A stretch of 64,000 nucleotides of DNA from an uncultured Prevotellaceae bacterium (GCA_902775475.1 CACYME010000004.1:1-64000); one strand, 5' to 3'; counted from the first letter of the stretch, positions 32,833 through 42,271 are shown. The notes: a model not told the origin generated them from the sequence alone. Translations and numbers: made by a program.

Positions 32833-35388
32833 ATGAAAAGAAACGTATTCTTCCTGCTCATGCTGCTCGTTTCGCAGGCCTCCTCAGCAGGGAAGCCGGC
32901 GAAACGGCTTGTGAGTGCTGCTGACAGCCTGTCGCAGAACCTGCCGGGAGCCGACGACGACACGACGCACACGGAACGCCCGACCGGGAAAATGGGGGAG
33001 AAGGGATGGGCAGGCGTGCCGGGCGTGAATCTCTATGGACGTGGACAGGGCGAGAAGGCCCAGATAGGGCATGGACTTGCCGTCGACTTCGGGAAGAACC
33101 ACCAGGATGACACCACCCATGTCACCCACCTGAGCATAGGCTTTACCAGTCATGCCGACACGCTGAAAGGACTGCAGCTGAATGCGGTCTCCAACTATGC
33201 CAGCAGTGTCCGTGGAGTACAGTTCTCGGGCTTCTCCAACATCTCGTCCTCTCCCATGAGGGGCCTGCAAGTCAGCAGCGCCACCAACATCTCGATGGGG
33301 CTGGAGAAGGGGCTACAGCTCGCCGGTCTGCTGAATGTCTCGTCGGGCAACATGAATGGCATGCAACTGGGAGCCTATAACTACGCCGACCATTCGAACG
33401 GCCTGCAGCTTGGCGTCCTGAACGTGGCAGGCTCGCATCTGAACGGCTGGCAGATAGGACTCGTCAATTACACGAAGGACACTGAAGGCCGGAAGATTGG
33501 CCTGGTGAACGTGAGCCCTTCGACCACCATCGACGTGATGGGCTACGGAGGCACCAGCTCGAAGCTGAACTCGGCCATACGCTTCCGCAACCGCAGCACC
33601 TACAACATCATCGGTCTGGGAACCCACTACATGGGGTTCGACGAAGACTTCTCGGGAGCGCTCTTCTATCGTCTCGGACAGTATGCCCAGCTCACGCCTA
33701 AGCTGTCGCTCAGTGGCGATATAGGCTATTTCCACATTGAGACTTTCAAGAAGCAGAGCGACGAGGGTCCCAGGCGGCTCTTCTCCGTACAGGCTCGCCT
33801 GAACGTCGACTACCAGCTGTCGCCCGCCGTTGGCCTGTTCGCATCTGTCGGCTATGGCGATACACGCTATTATCGGCATGAGAAGAAATACCGCAGCCGC
33901 ATGCTGGCCGAGGCGGGACTGACGTTCCGCTATCCTCACAACGAAAACCGGCGAACGGCTGTGGTGCACAGAAGCGAGGACAAGTCGCCCGCCGACTCGC
34001 TCATGGCGCTGGGACTGGGCAGGAAGCATCCCTGGTGGGCACTGGGGCAGGTTACGGGCGTGAACGTCTTCGTGCACTGCTTCGACCGCTTTGCCCTCAA
34101 TGCCGACTTCGCACAGACTACGCTGCGCACTTGGGGCGACAACTTCAAGAATGGCTTCGTGTGGGACAACGACCAGTTCTCCACGAACCTTTTCATGCAT
34201 CCTTATCATGGCAACCTCTACTTCAACTCAGCACGCTCGCAGGGCCTCTCTTTCTGGGAGTCTGCTCCCTATGCCATGCTGGGCTCGCTGGAGTGGGAGT
34301 TTCTCGGAGAGCGAGAGCCACCTGCCATTAACGACCTCATTGCCACTACAATAGGCGGTATCTGCATCGGCGAAATCGCCAACCGTATCAGTCGCATCTT
34401 CCTCGATGACTCCAAGAGCGGATGGCCACGCTTCTGGCGTGAGCTGGGGGCCACCATCTTCAACCCGATGGGCCAGCTGAAGCGCTTCGCAACTGGCGAT
34501 GCCTGGAGGGTGAGAAGCAGTCATTACCGCTATCACGACTACAACCGGAATCCCGTAGAAATCTCCATCTCGGCCGGCGACCGCTACCTGGCCGACGATG
34601 GCAGCATCTTCAGGGGGGAACACAATCCTTATGTCGATTTCTCCATGCAATACGGCGACCCCGTGAACGAGGAGGAGCACAATGCTCCTTTCGATTACTT
34701 CGAGACACAGCTGGTTTTCGGACTCTCTAAGAATCAGCCCCTCTTCAACCAGCTGCACCTGATGGCGCGTCTCTGGGGCACACCGATGATTGAGCGGAAG
34801 AACATCAGGGCCGGCTTTGGCATCTTCCAACATTTCGACTATTTCGACTCCAAGCCCGTGAGGGATGGCTCTTCGCTGACACCATACCGTATCAGCGAGG
34901 CCGCTGCCTTCGGTCCGGGGGCCATCATCCAGATGCCCGAGGTGGGGGCGCTCTCTCATCTTGAACAGCGCATCTTTGCCAATGTCATTCTCCTGGGCGG
35001 TACGAAGAGCGACTACTACAGCATCATCGACCGCGACTACAACATGGGCAGTGGCTTTAGCGTGAAGACAAAGACGCACATGGAGCTGCGCCACTTCGGG
35101 CGCTTCATCCTCAACGCACACTATTACCGCATCTACACGTGGAAGGGCTATGAGCAGAAAGACCTGTCTCATCTCACAGAAGAGGACTTGCTGCACCTGA
35201 ATTCCCAGGGTGACAAGGGAAATGCGGCACTCTTCGTCATTAATCCCATCGCCGAGTTTGACATTGCGCGCAACTGGAGCATCGCGCTCTCAGGAGCCTA
35301 CTATTCTCGTCATACCAGGTACAAATACTTCGACGACGTGAAGGCCAACACCTTCGAGGTGCGCCTGGGGGCTACGGTCCATCTGTAG
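32833..35388 (+). CDS. DUF3943 outer-membrane protein with GLQL-type repeats
   Basis: 851 residues. A signal peptide is followed by a repeat region (about residues 95-245) of units like GLQLNAVSNYASSVRGVQFS and GMQLGAYNYADHSNGLQLGV, predicted to form a beta-solenoid. A long C-terminal region rich in aromatic beta strands (DUF3943 type, LGSLEWEFLGEREPPAINDL) ends in FEVRLGATVHL, typical of a barrel. The function is unknown; the repeat resembles surface repeats seen in Bacteroidota and Leptospira. It shares no operon partner and ends at a strong hairpin. Confidence 0.82.
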   Translation: MKRNVFFLLMLLVSQASSAGKPAKRLVSAADSLSQNLPGADDDTTHTERPTGKMGEKGWAGVPGVNLYGRGQGEKAQIGHGLAVDFGKNHQDDTTHVTHLSIGFTSHADTLKGLQLNAVSNYASSVRGVQFSGFSNISSSPMRGLQVSSATNISMGLEKGLQLAGLLNVSSGNMNGMQLGAYNYADHSNGLQLGVLNVAGSHLNGWQIGLVNYTKDTEGRKIGLVNVSPSTTIDVMGYGGTSSKLNSAIRFRNRSTYNIIGLGTHYMGFDEDFSGALFYRLGQYAQLTPKLSLSGDIGYFHIETFKKQSDEGPRRLFSVQARLNVDYQLSPAVGLFASVGYGDTRYYRHEKKYRSRMLAEAGLTFRYPHNENRRTAVVHRSEDKSPADSLMALGLGRKHPWWALGQVTGVNVFVHCFDRFALNADFAQTTLRTWGDNFKNGFVWDNDQFSTNLFMHPYHGNLYFNSARSQGLSFWESAPYAMLGSLEWEFLGEREPPAINDLIATTIGGICIGEIANRISRIFLDDSKSGWPRFWRELGATIFNPMGQLKRFATGDAWRVRSSHYRYHDYNRNPVEISISAGDRYLADDGSIFRGEHNPYVDFSMQYGDPVNEEEHNAPFDYFETQLVFGLSKNQPLFNQLHLMARLWGTPMIERKNIRAGFGIFQHFDYFDSKPVRDGSSLTPYRISEAAAFGPGAIIQMPEVGALSHLEQRIFANVILLGGTKSDYYSIIDRDYNMGSGFSVKTKTHMELRHFGRFILNAHYYRIYTWKGYEQKDLSHLTEEDLLHLNSQGDKGNAALFVINPIAEFDIARNWSIALSGAYYSRHTRYKYFDDVKANTFEVRLGATVHL

Positions 35389-35392
35389 AACC

Positions 35393-35438
35393 GAAAAAGG
35401 GCTACGGAATACTAATGGCCGTATTCCGTCGCCCTTTC
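35393..35438. terminator. terminator between convergent genes
   Basis: A long stem, interrupted by one mismatch (arms about 35396-35415 and 35421-35436). On the minus strand it is followed by a run of T, so it best terminates the ECF S-component transcript, and it may also stop the rightward one. Confidence 0.8.
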
Positions 35439-35463
35439 TGGGTTCATCAGCTGATTTGCTTGT

Positions 35464-35967
35464 TTACTTCGTATGCTTCACGATGAGGTAGGCTCCTGCG
35501 ACTTGCAGCAGCAGACCGGGCCAGCCGATGGTGAAATCCTGTACGGTGGCGGCAATGCCTCCCGTCAGCATCCACTCGCCGAGGCCACCGATGAGATCGC
35601 TCACCAGCACCACGCCAACGAGCAGTGGCAGCGTGACACGGCGAAAATATTGTGCGGTGAGTCCTGCCGCCAGGGCCAGCACGACGAGCTTCAGCATCAT
35701 CACCTGGAGCACGCCCCAGGCAGGAAGGCCGAACACCAGGTTGTTGACAAGCGGCGTGGCCACGGCAGCCAGCAGGCCCGTTCGCCAGCCCAGCTTGTAG
35801 GCTCCGGCAAGGATGACCAGCGACAGCGGGGCAAAGACGATGCCGCCCTGGGGGATGAGGTGGAACACTTGAGGCAACACCATGTTGCAGGCAACGAATA
35901 CTGCTGCCCACAGGTAGGTCTTCACCTCGTCATAGTTTAGCGTGTAGAGTCTTACGCTTGCTTCCAT
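35464..35967 (-). CDS. ECF-type transporter S component-like membrane protein
   Basis: 167 residues with five to six membrane helices and few charges; it shows the S-component style (QGGIVFAPLSLVILAGAYKLGWRTGLLAAVATPLVNNLVFG). S components capture vitamins or related micronutrients and borrow a shared ATPase/T module encoded elsewhere. The ligand is not evident. The transcript has a leader of about 110 nt that might hold a control element. Confidence 0.8.
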   Translation of the reverse strand: MEASVRLYTLNYDEVKTYLWAAVFVACNMVLPQVFHLIPQGGIVFAPLSLVILAGAYKLGWRTGLLAAVATPLVNNLVFGLPAWGVLQVMMLKLVVLALAAGLTAQYFRRVTLPLLVGVVLVSDLIGGLGEWMLTGGIAATVQDFTIGWPGLLLQVAGAYLIVKHTK

Positions 35968-36083
35968 AATCGTTTAGTTTTAATGTAATATTCAAGTTCT
36001 GCTTTTCGCTTTGCTCTATTCTATCGCCGACATCAGAAAAGGGAGAACGTCTGGCGTCGTTGCGGTGAGCTGCCTTTTCGTCT

Positions 36084-36091
36084 GCAAAGTT
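36084..36091 (-). promoter_or_regulatory. -7 box of the S-component gene with long leader
   Basis: Leftward TAACTTTG. The resulting leader, about 110 nt (roughly 35968-36079), is unusually long for this window. I recognise no known riboswitch aptamer in it. Confidence 0.45.
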
Positions 36092-36149
36092 ACGAATTAT
36101 TCTTAGAAAACGTAGAAAAAATCTCGAAAAAGTGCGATGAGAGCTTTGG

Positions 36150-36794
36150 CTACTGGGCGTAGCCGATTTCCTGCAGCCATTTCTTCACGCTCTCTTTCCC
36201 GCTGCGCACATCGTGGCCGTACATAGAGAACTCGCCCTTGACGGTGGCGTTGGGGTAGGCTTTCTTCACGTCCTTCACGCAGTTGCCCAGGCCGGAGCCT
36301 TCGTGGGTGGTGAAGGGAATGATGGTCTTGCCGTTGAGGTCGTACTTCGAGAAGAAGGTGAACATCACCTGTGGGTAGGTGCCCCACCAGACGGGGCCTC
36401 CGATGAAAACGGTACCGTAGGCATCGAGATTGTCGAGCGTGCCTTCAAACTCGGGCAACTCGCCCTTCTTCTGTTCTTCCCCGGCCAGGTCGCAGAGCGG
36501 CTTGTAGGCCATGCCGTCGTATTTCGAGGTTTTGATTTCGAACTGCTCGGCACCAGTCAGCTCCGAGATGTAGTCGGCCACAATCTTGGTGTTGCCCACT
36601 TCGATGTTGCCCACTGAGTAGTTGTCGCCAGCGTGCGAGAAGAACACCACGAGGAGTTTTCCCTCGTTGCTCTCAGTAGTGCTTGTGGTTGCTGTTTCTG
36701 CTTCTTTCGCTGCATCGGGAGAGGCTGTTCCCTTGCAAGCCGTAGACACCAGCAGGCATACTGCCGATGCCAGAATGTACTTCAATGATTTCAT
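36150..36794 (-). CDS. flavodoxin-like lipoprotein
   Basis: 214 residues. A lipoprotein signal ends in LLVSTACKG, so the protein is probably anchored by Cys20. A Ser/Thr/Glu-rich linker and a flavodoxin fold follow: LLVVFFSHAGDNYSVGNIEVGNT (phosphate loop in atypical form), FIGGPVWWGTYPQVMFTFF and IIPFTTHEGSGLGN. Probably binds FMN and transfers electrons or reduces quinones at the membrane; the partner is unknown. It follows the aldo/keto reductase gene by 20 nt in the same direction, suggesting a small redox operon. Confidence 0.88.
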   Translation of the reverse strand: MKSLKYILASAVCLLVSTACKGTASPDAAKEAETATTSTTESNEGKLLVVFFSHAGDNYSVGNIEVGNTKIVADYISELTGAEQFEIKTSKYDGMAYKPLCDLAGEEQKKGELPEFEGTLDNLDAYGTVFIGGPVWWGTYPQVMFTFFSKYDLNGKTIIPFTTHEGSGLGNCVKDVKKAYPNATVKGEFSMYGHDVRSGKESVKKWLQEIGYAQ

Positions 36795-36814
36795 GATAGA
36801 TTTTGTTTTTTTGA

Positions 36815-37660
36815 TTATCCGTAGGTTTCGATGAGATATTTCACGAACTGCGGGTCCTGGAAGTTAATCAGACCCGTGTCGTGCTGGTTGAGCGTGGCGA
36901 TGGTCTGCATCTCCTCGGCAGTCAGCGCGAAGTCGAAGATGCTGAAGTTCTGCGCCATGCGCTCCTTGTGGCTCGACTTGGGAATGGCCACGATGCCGCG
37001 CTGTGTCAGCCAGCGCAGGGCTACCTGGGCAGCGCTCTTCTGGTACTTGCTGCCGATGGCGGCCAGCACCTCGCTCTTCACGATGCCGTCGACGCCTTGC
37101 CCGCCCAGCGGGCCCCATGCCATCATCTTGGTATTGGTCTCATCGAGCAGCGGCTCGATGCCCGTCTGCTGAACCATCACATTGCACTGCAGCTGGTTCA
37201 CCATGGGCTTCACGTTGACATAGTGGGCGAAGTCGAAGAAGCGCGCAGCCTGGAAATTGCTCACACCGATGGCACGCACTTTGCCGCTCCTGTAGGCCTG
37301 CTCCATGGCCCGCCAGGAGCCGAAGACATCGCCGTAGGCCTGATGGATGAGCAGCAGGTCGATGTAGTCAGTCTGCAACTTGCGCAGGCTTTCGTCGATG
37401 CTCCGGGCTGCTTTCTCCTCGCCGGCGTTGCTAATCCACACTTTCGTCACCAGGAAAATGTCCTCGCGCCTGACACTGCTCTTGGCAATGGCGGCACCCA
37501 CTCCCTCTTCGTTCTGATAGGCCTGTGCCGTGTCAATCAGCCGGTAGCCCACTTCGAGCGCATCGCTTACACAGCGCTCAGCCTCCTGTGGTGGCACCAG
37601 AAAAACACCATAGCCCAGCAGGGGCATTTCAATTCCGTTAGATAGTCTTATCGTTTCCAT
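36815..37660 (-). CDS. aldo/keto reductase
   Basis: 281 residues. A TIM barrel with the AKR tetrad positions visible: LIDTAQAYQNEEGVG (Asp and Tyr), VTKVW (Lys) and LLIHQAYGD (His). The C-terminal coenzyme-binding IPKSSHKERMAQNFSIFDF favours NADPH. It reduces aldehydes or ketones in the cytoplasm; the physiological substrate is unknown. First gene of a probable two-gene unit with the flavodoxin lipoprotein. Confidence 0.94.
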   Translation of the reverse strand: METIRLSNGIEMPLLGYGVFLVPPQEAERCVSDALEVGYRLIDTAQAYQNEEGVGAAIAKSSVRREDIFLVTKVWISNAGEEKAARSIDESLRKLQTDYIDLLLIHQAYGDVFGSWRAMEQAYRSGKVRAIGVSNFQAARFFDFAHYVNVKPMVNQLQCNVMVQQTGIEPLLDETNTKMMAWGPLGGQGVDGIVKSEVLAAIGSKYQKSAAQVALRWLTQRGIVAIPKSSHKERMAQNFSIFDFALTAEEMQTIATLNQHDTGLINFQDPQFVKYLIETYG

Positions 37661-37689
37661 ATTTGTTGGGTGTTAATGGTTTTCGGTTG

Positions 37690-37697
37690 CAAATTTA
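37690..37697 (-). promoter_or_regulatory. -7 box of the aldo/keto reductase gene
   Basis: Leftward TAAATTTG, 30 nt before the ATG at 37660. The -33 box is not conserved. Confidence 0.4.
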
Positions 37698-37754
37698 CAA
37701 ATAAATAGGGAGACTGCATGTATAAAAATGGCGGATTATTTTATCAAAAATGCA

Positions 37755-37797
37755 GAAAGCGCTTGCCTAACCCCCTTACAGAGATTTGGCAAGCGTT
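37755..37797 (-). terminator. probable terminator of the DUF4301 gene
   Basis: Arms CGCTTGCC (37760-37767) and GGCAAGCG (37788-37795) form a stem with a 20-nt loop. On the minus strand it is followed by a T-rich tract. Confidence 0.6.
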
Positions 37798-37839
37798 TTA
37801 TGGAGTCTTCACGATGAAGATGAAGGTGCGTGGCCTGAT

Positions 37840-39342
37840 CTACTGATGCTGTTCACGGAGCAGGTCGTTGACGGTCTTCACTGGGTTGAACGTGCCAAGG
37901 GGCACCTCAACGAAGATGGTCGACCAGTTGCTCATGGCGCCGTTCCACAGACCCGGCAGCTCGAGAGCCTTCAGCTCCTTGCCACCTTTCGACTTCGAAG
38001 AGATGAAGCCCGTGGTCTTATCGACGAATGCAGGAAGGTCGAAGGGCTGGCCCTTGTAGTCCTTCACGGCGCAAACGAGGTCGACGGGGTTGAAGTGGGT
38101 GCCCTGGGTGAACATCTTCATGTATTCTTCGTTCTTCGTGTCAATCTGCGAGCTTTCCAGAATCTGCAAGCTCACGGTGCCGTCCTGGTTGTAGGTGAGG
38201 AACGGGCCGCCGCCAGGCTCGCCAACATTCTTCACCACGCCACAGACGCGCATGGGGCGGTTCAGCTTGCTGCGCAGATAGTCGGCGTCGACGGTGTTCT
38301 GCTTCGGGTCAGTGCAGAGGCAGTCCTTCACGAAGGCGGCTATCTCGGCCAGTTCGTCTGCCGTGGCTCCCTTGTCGAGCAGTCGCAGGTAGTCAAAGGC
38401 CTTCTTCTGCAGGGTGACCAGCACGCCGGCGATGACCTGCTTCCACTCCACGGTCTCAGGCTTCAGACGGTCGGGCACCACGTTGTCGATGTTCTTGATG
38501 AAGATGACGTCGGCCTCAATCTCGTTCAGGTTCTCAATGAGGGCGCCATGGCCACCGGGACGGAAGAGCAGCGAGCCGTCGGCCTCGCGGAAAGGTGTGT
38601 TGTCGGGGTTGGCGGCGATGGTGTCGGTGCAGGGCTTCTGCTCGGAGAACGTGATATCGTACTTCACACCGTATTTCTGGGCAAACATGTCGGCCTTCTC
38701 GGCCACCTTGGCCTTGAAGAACTCCATGTGCTCGTGGGAGACGGTAAAGTGAACGTGGGCCTCGCCCTTCGAAGCGGCATAGAGGGCACCTTCCACGAGG
38801 TGCTCTTCCATCGGCGTGCGAGCCCCTTCGGCATACTTGTGGAAGAGGAGCATGCCCTTCGGCAGCTGTCCATAGTTCAGTCCTTCCTTCTTGAGCATGT
38901 TGGCAGCCACAGCCTTGTAGTTGCTTTCGGCCATCAGGGCCTTGATGCCCTTGCCTTCGTTCTTCTGGCAGACGGCATCGAGGGCCTCGTAGAAAGCGAA
39001 CTTCTCTATCTCGGCGAAGTATTTCTTCTCGAAGTCGGTGGTGGGCTCGTTGCTTTCGCCGTCGACAAATGAGAAGATGTTCTTGAACATGCGGCTGGCG
39101 GCTCCACTGGCAGGTACGAACTTCACTACACGGGGGCCCTCGGCCTTATAGGCTTCCCAGGCTGCAACATACTGCTTGCGCTCCTCTTCACTGGGGGCAA
39201 CGATGCCACGGCCAACGGCTGCGGCTGCGTCAAGGCGAAGGAAGGGGAAACCAGTCTCAAACTGATGGAGCTGGGTTTCAATCTGCTCCTGCGAGATGCC
39301 ACGCTGGGCTATCTGCTGGAGGTCTTTTTCTGATAGGTTCAT
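37840..39342 (-). CDS. DUF4301 family protein
   Basis: 500 residues, conserved in Bacteroidales. It has features reminiscent of a nucleotidyltransferase (GT-A-like) fold: KFVPASGAASRMFKNI, a LPKGMLLFHKY segment, and FRPGGHGALIENLNEIEADV near residue 260. A nucleotide-sugar or nucleotidyl transfer role is inferred from these motifs; the activity of the family is not known to me. It is followed at the 3' side by its hairpin and preceded by the sugar-kinase gene 20 nt upstream, so the two may be cotranscribed. Confidence 0.88.
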   Translation of the reverse strand: MNLSEKDLQQIAQRGISQEQIETQLHQFETGFPFLRLDAAAAVGRGIVAPSEEERKQYVAAWEAYKAEGPRVVKFVPASGAASRMFKNIFSFVDGESNEPTTDFEKKYFAEIEKFAFYEALDAVCQKNEGKGIKALMAESNYKAVAANMLKKEGLNYGQLPKGMLLFHKYAEGARTPMEEHLVEGALYAASKGEAHVHFTVSHEHMEFFKAKVAEKADMFAQKYGVKYDITFSEQKPCTDTIAANPDNTPFREADGSLLFRPGGHGALIENLNEIEADVIFIKNIDNVVPDRLKPETVEWKQVIAGVLVTLQKKAFDYLRLLDKGATADELAEIAAFVKDCLCTDPKQNTVDADYLRSKLNRPMRVCGVVKNVGEPGGGPFLTYNQDGTVSLQILESSQIDTKNEEYMKMFTQGTHFNPVDLVCAVKDYKGQPFDLPAFVDKTTGFISSKSKGGKELKALELPGLWNGAMSNWSTIFVEVPLGTFNPVKTVNDLLREQHQ

Positions 39343-39362
39343 AGTCGATTGGATTTGATGGT

Positions 39363-40397
39363 TTATAATATGCTTTTGATTTCTTCGTCAGTAGCCAGGT
39401 TGAAATCGCCTGGGATGGTGTTCTTCAGCGTCGAGGCTGCCAGCGAGTAGTTCAGCTGCAGCTGAGCGTCGTCGGGGAAGGCCTGGATGCTGTGCAGCAG
39501 TCCGGCCATGAAGGCATCGCCAACGCCCGAGGGGTCTACCACGCCATTGATGTCGTTGATGGGAGCCTTCAGCAGCTCATAGCCGTTGGCGGTCTGGTGA
39601 TAGAGTAGGGCGGTGAGCAGATGACGGCTCGATGCCACCATGTTGCGCATGCCCATGAGCCATTTCTTGCAACGGGGGAAGGCAGCGTGCAGCTCTTCGA
39701 ACCATTTGCGGTATTCATCCATCTGCATCTCAAAGTGAGTGTCGGTGGCAGTGAAGGGCGGCTGCTTGCGCTGACAGAGCCATTCGAACTCGATGGCATC
39801 GCCGAACATCAGGTCGCAGCGGCTGAGCATTCGTCCCAGCGTGGCGCGTGGGTTGGCCCCCTCATAGCGCCAGAGGTTCTTGCGATAGTTGATGTCGAAG
39901 GCTACCTGCACGCCCATCTCGTCGGCCACGTCAAGGGCTTCGAAGGTGGCGTCGAGTGAGCTTTGAGAGATAGCTGCCGTGATGCCCGATACATGGAGCA
40001 CCCCAGCTCCCTTTAGCACGTCGTGCCAGGGAATCATACCGGGTTGCAGTTCACTGCTGGCGGAATGGGCACGGTCGTAGATGACCTTGGCTGAGCGCAT
40101 GCCTGCCGCTGGCTCGAAATAGTAGGTTCCGATGCGGTCGCCACCGAAGAGTACGTGACGGCAGTCGACGCCCATCTCCTGCAGGCGCATCACGCCGGCA
40201 CGGCCCACAGGGGTGGCTGGCAGGCGCGTCACGTAGGAAACCTGATTGCCTAAGGTCGCCAGCGACACGGCCACGTTAGCCTCGCTGCCACCGTATTTGC
40301 TGGTGAACCAGTCGCCCTGCGTCAGCCGCAGATGGTCGTCTTTCGAGAAACGGAGCAGCAGTTCGCCAAAGGTGACGATTCTGAATTGATTATCCAT
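39363..40397 (-). CDS. kdgK: PfkB family sugar kinase, probable 2-keto-3-deoxygluconate kinase
   Basis: 344 residues. Ribokinase-fold motifs: TFGELLLRFS near the N terminus, YGGSEANVAVSLATLG, and the active-site DPSGVGDAFMAGLLH near residue 290. The KdgK subgroup pattern FDINYRKNLWRY is present. It phosphorylates KDG in uronate degradation; the exact substrate is inferred and other sugar acids are possible. It lies 6 nt from the patatin gene and 20 nt from DUF4301. Confidence 0.85.
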   Translation of the reverse strand: MDNQFRIVTFGELLLRFSKDDHLRLTQGDWFTSKYGGSEANVAVSLATLGNQVSYVTRLPATPVGRAGVMRLQEMGVDCRHVLFGGDRIGTYYFEPAAGMRSAKVIYDRAHSASSELQPGMIPWHDVLKGAGVLHVSGITAAISQSSLDATFEALDVADEMGVQVAFDINYRKNLWRYEGANPRATLGRMLSRCDLMFGDAIEFEWLCQRKQPPFTATDTHFEMQMDEYRKWFEELHAAFPRCKKWLMGMRNMVASSRHLLTALLYHQTANGYELLKAPINDINGVVDPSGVGDAFMAGLLHSIQAFPDDAQLQLNYSLAASTLKNTIPGDFNLATDEEIKSIL

Positions 40398-40403
40398 GCT
40401 TGT

Positions 40404-41453
40404 TTAATTATTGTGTAGAAGAAGCAACTTCTCACGTTGCTTGCGGGCTTCCTTCTCGCCTACCTGGATCATGCGGGCCATGCTCTCATTGCCGAAGCTC
40501 GAGGCATCGTAGTCGGGTAGGGGGGGATTGATGTAAATGTCGCAGTGCTTGCGATTCTCATAATACTTGCTGATGTCGGGCCGTGAGAAAACCCAGTTGA
40601 CAATGTCACCGAAACCAATGGCTTCTGCCAGGCCGATAATCATTTCGTTTTTTTTCAGCGCGTTGCGTGGCAGCGTCTGTTGCAGGTCGACGGCAATGAC
40701 GATGTCGGCCCCCATCTTACGAGCCACATCGACAGGCAGATTGTTCATCATGCCTCCGTCGACCAGTTGCTCGCCGTCAACCTCCACAGGTTTGAACAGG
40801 CCGGGAATGGCCATCGAGGCTCGGACGGCACGCGGTACGGTGCCCTTGCTGAGCACCACCTCCTCGGCATCCATCATCGAGGCAGCCACGCAGCGGAACG
40901 GCGTCTTCAGACATTCAAACTCCACGCAGCCTTTCAGCGCCAGCATCGAGTCGAGAACCTGCTCCACGCGTCCACCCTTCAGCATGCCAAACGAGGTGCT
41001 GCCTTTGTCGATAATGGGGAATCCGAAGATGTAGGTCACGCCCCCCACCTGCTTGTAGGGCTCGTTGCCCAGGTCTTCGCGGCGGTCGGTGAGCAGTGTG
41101 AGCCACTCCTGCTGGCAGAACAGCCGTTCCAGTTCGGAGGCAGAGTAGCCTGCGGCATAGAGCCCACCAACGATGGCCCCAATGCTGGTGCCAACAATGT
41201 AGTCGGGCTTGATGCCGGCTTCTTCGAGCACTTTCAGCACGCCCACTTCGGCACCGCCCTTGGCACCTCCGCCGCCCAGCACAAGCCCAATCTTTTGCGC
41301 CCCTGCTGGGCTAAATGATAAATGATAAATAATAAATAATAGGACAAGCCTTAAGAATGAGAAATGAGAAATGAGAAATGAAAAAGGGATAGACTTGCTG
41401 CGAACACCTTCGCAGCATCCGGGTCTTGGAACTATCCATTTTTCATTTCTCAT
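40404..41453 (-). CDS. exported patatin-like phospholipase
   Basis: 349 residues from the only in-frame ATG. The patatin core has the oxyanion loop GLVLGGGGAKGGAEVGVL, the nucleophile motif GTSIGA and the catalytic DGGMMNN. The N-terminal part is odd: a run translating as FSFLISHFSFLRLVLLFIIYHLSF is encoded by tandem AT-rich units (AATGAGA and AATGATA repeats) yet gives a usable signal sequence ending AGA-QK. So the exact start is doubtful. Likely an esterase or lipase in the envelope. Confidence 0.85.
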   Translation of the reverse strand: MRNEKWIVPRPGCCEGVRSKSIPFSFLISHFSFLRLVLLFIIYHLSFSPAGAQKIGLVLGGGGAKGGAEVGVLKVLEEAGIKPDYIVGTSIGAIVGGLYAAGYSASELERLFCQQEWLTLLTDRREDLGNEPYKQVGGVTYIFGFPIIDKGSTSFGMLKGGRVEQVLDSMLALKGCVEFECLKTPFRCVAASMMDAEEVVLSKGTVPRAVRASMAIPGLFKPVEVDGEQLVDGGMMNNLPVDVARKMGADIVIAVDLQQTLPRNALKKNEMIIGLAEAIGFGDIVNWVFSRPDISKYYENRKHCDIYINPPLPDYDASSFGNESMARMIQVGEKEARKQREKLLLLHNN

Positions 41454-41470
41454 TTTTTCATTTCCTATTT
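41316..41470. repeat. AT-rich short-unit repeats and inverted copy at the patatin 5' end
   Basis: Units of AAATGATA/AAATAAT (41316-41341) and AATGAGA (41355-41380) are followed, about 60 nt away, by the inverted form CATTTCTCATT (41432-41465), with CTATCC/GGATAG at the inner edges. The block supplies the hydrophobic core of the patatin signal peptide. A similar arrangement occurs at 52.5 kb. Confidence 0.7.
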
Positions 41471-41491
41471 GTCATTCAGGGCATGGTCGGC

Positions 41492-42271
41492 TTACTTCAC
41501 CAGAACCTTCTGGCCCTTGACGATGTAGACTGCGGGGCGCAGGTTGTTGACTTCAGAAGCTGAAATCTGCGATGCCACCTTGGCGCCAGCCAGATTGTAG
41601 ACATCGACCAGTTCGTTCTGTCCGGCGATGGCGCTGATGCTGGTAGCCTCGCCGTAGCCCAGGTGCTGGGCTGTGAGCAGTTTGCTGGTGCCCGACGACA
41701 GACGGATGTAGCAACGGGTGGCATAGAAGCCCGTGGTGTTCTCATTGCCCACCGACACGAACTTCACTTCGCCATTGTCGCGTGCCAGCACGCCATAGAG
41801 GCCGTCAGCCTCCACCTGCTTCTTGGCTGCTTCCATAGTGACCACCTCGCCACTCTTCGTTGTAAAGGTCAAGGTAGCCTGGCCATCGGTAATCTCGGCC
41901 TCTTTTGCAATCTTCTTCGTGCCCATCTCGCCCGTGTAGTAGAGCATGTAGGGCGTGTTGGCCTTCAGGCCATCGGCCTTGCAGTTGATGAAGTTCAGCG
42001 TCACGCCGTTGGCGTTGTCCTCCACGCTGGCCAGCTGCTCCAACAGGCAGTCGCTGCCGAAGGTCTCGTTCAGCTCCTGCTCGGTCATCGAGAAGGGCAG
42101 GGCGATGGTGTTCCAACCGGTGAACACGCTACGGCTCACGTTGACGTTGCACACTTTTCCGTCGTACTTCTGCAGGTTCGTACCGCCGTAAGTACTCAGA
42201 TAGAGACGCTCCTGGGCCTGTGCTCCAAGCGTCAGCGCCGTCATGGCTGCAATGATGAATAGTTTCTTCAT
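41492..42271 (-). CDS. secreted protein with sorting-tail-like C terminus
   Basis: 259 residues. The signal peptide is MKKLFIIAAMTALTLGAQAQ. The mature part has beta-rich segments (GWNTIALPFSMTEQELNETFG, a pattern common in Bacteroidales secreted proteins) and ends VDVYNLAGAKVASQISASEV with an IVKGQKVLVK terminus, resembling type A sorting domains. No enzymatic motif. Function unknown, probably surface-exposed or secreted. Confidence 0.8.
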   Translation of the reverse strand: MKKLFIIAAMTALTLGAQAQERLYLSTYGGTNLQKYDGKVCNVNVSRSVFTGWNTIALPFSMTEQELNETFGSDCLLEQLASVEDNANGVTLNFINCKADGLKANTPYMLYYTGEMGTKKIAKEAEITDGQATLTFTTKSGEVVTMEAAKKQVEADGLYGVLARDNGEVKFVSVGNENTTGFYATRCYIRLSSGTSKLLTAQHLGYGEATSISAIAGQNELVDVYNLAGAKVASQISASEVNNLRPAVYIVKGQKVLVK

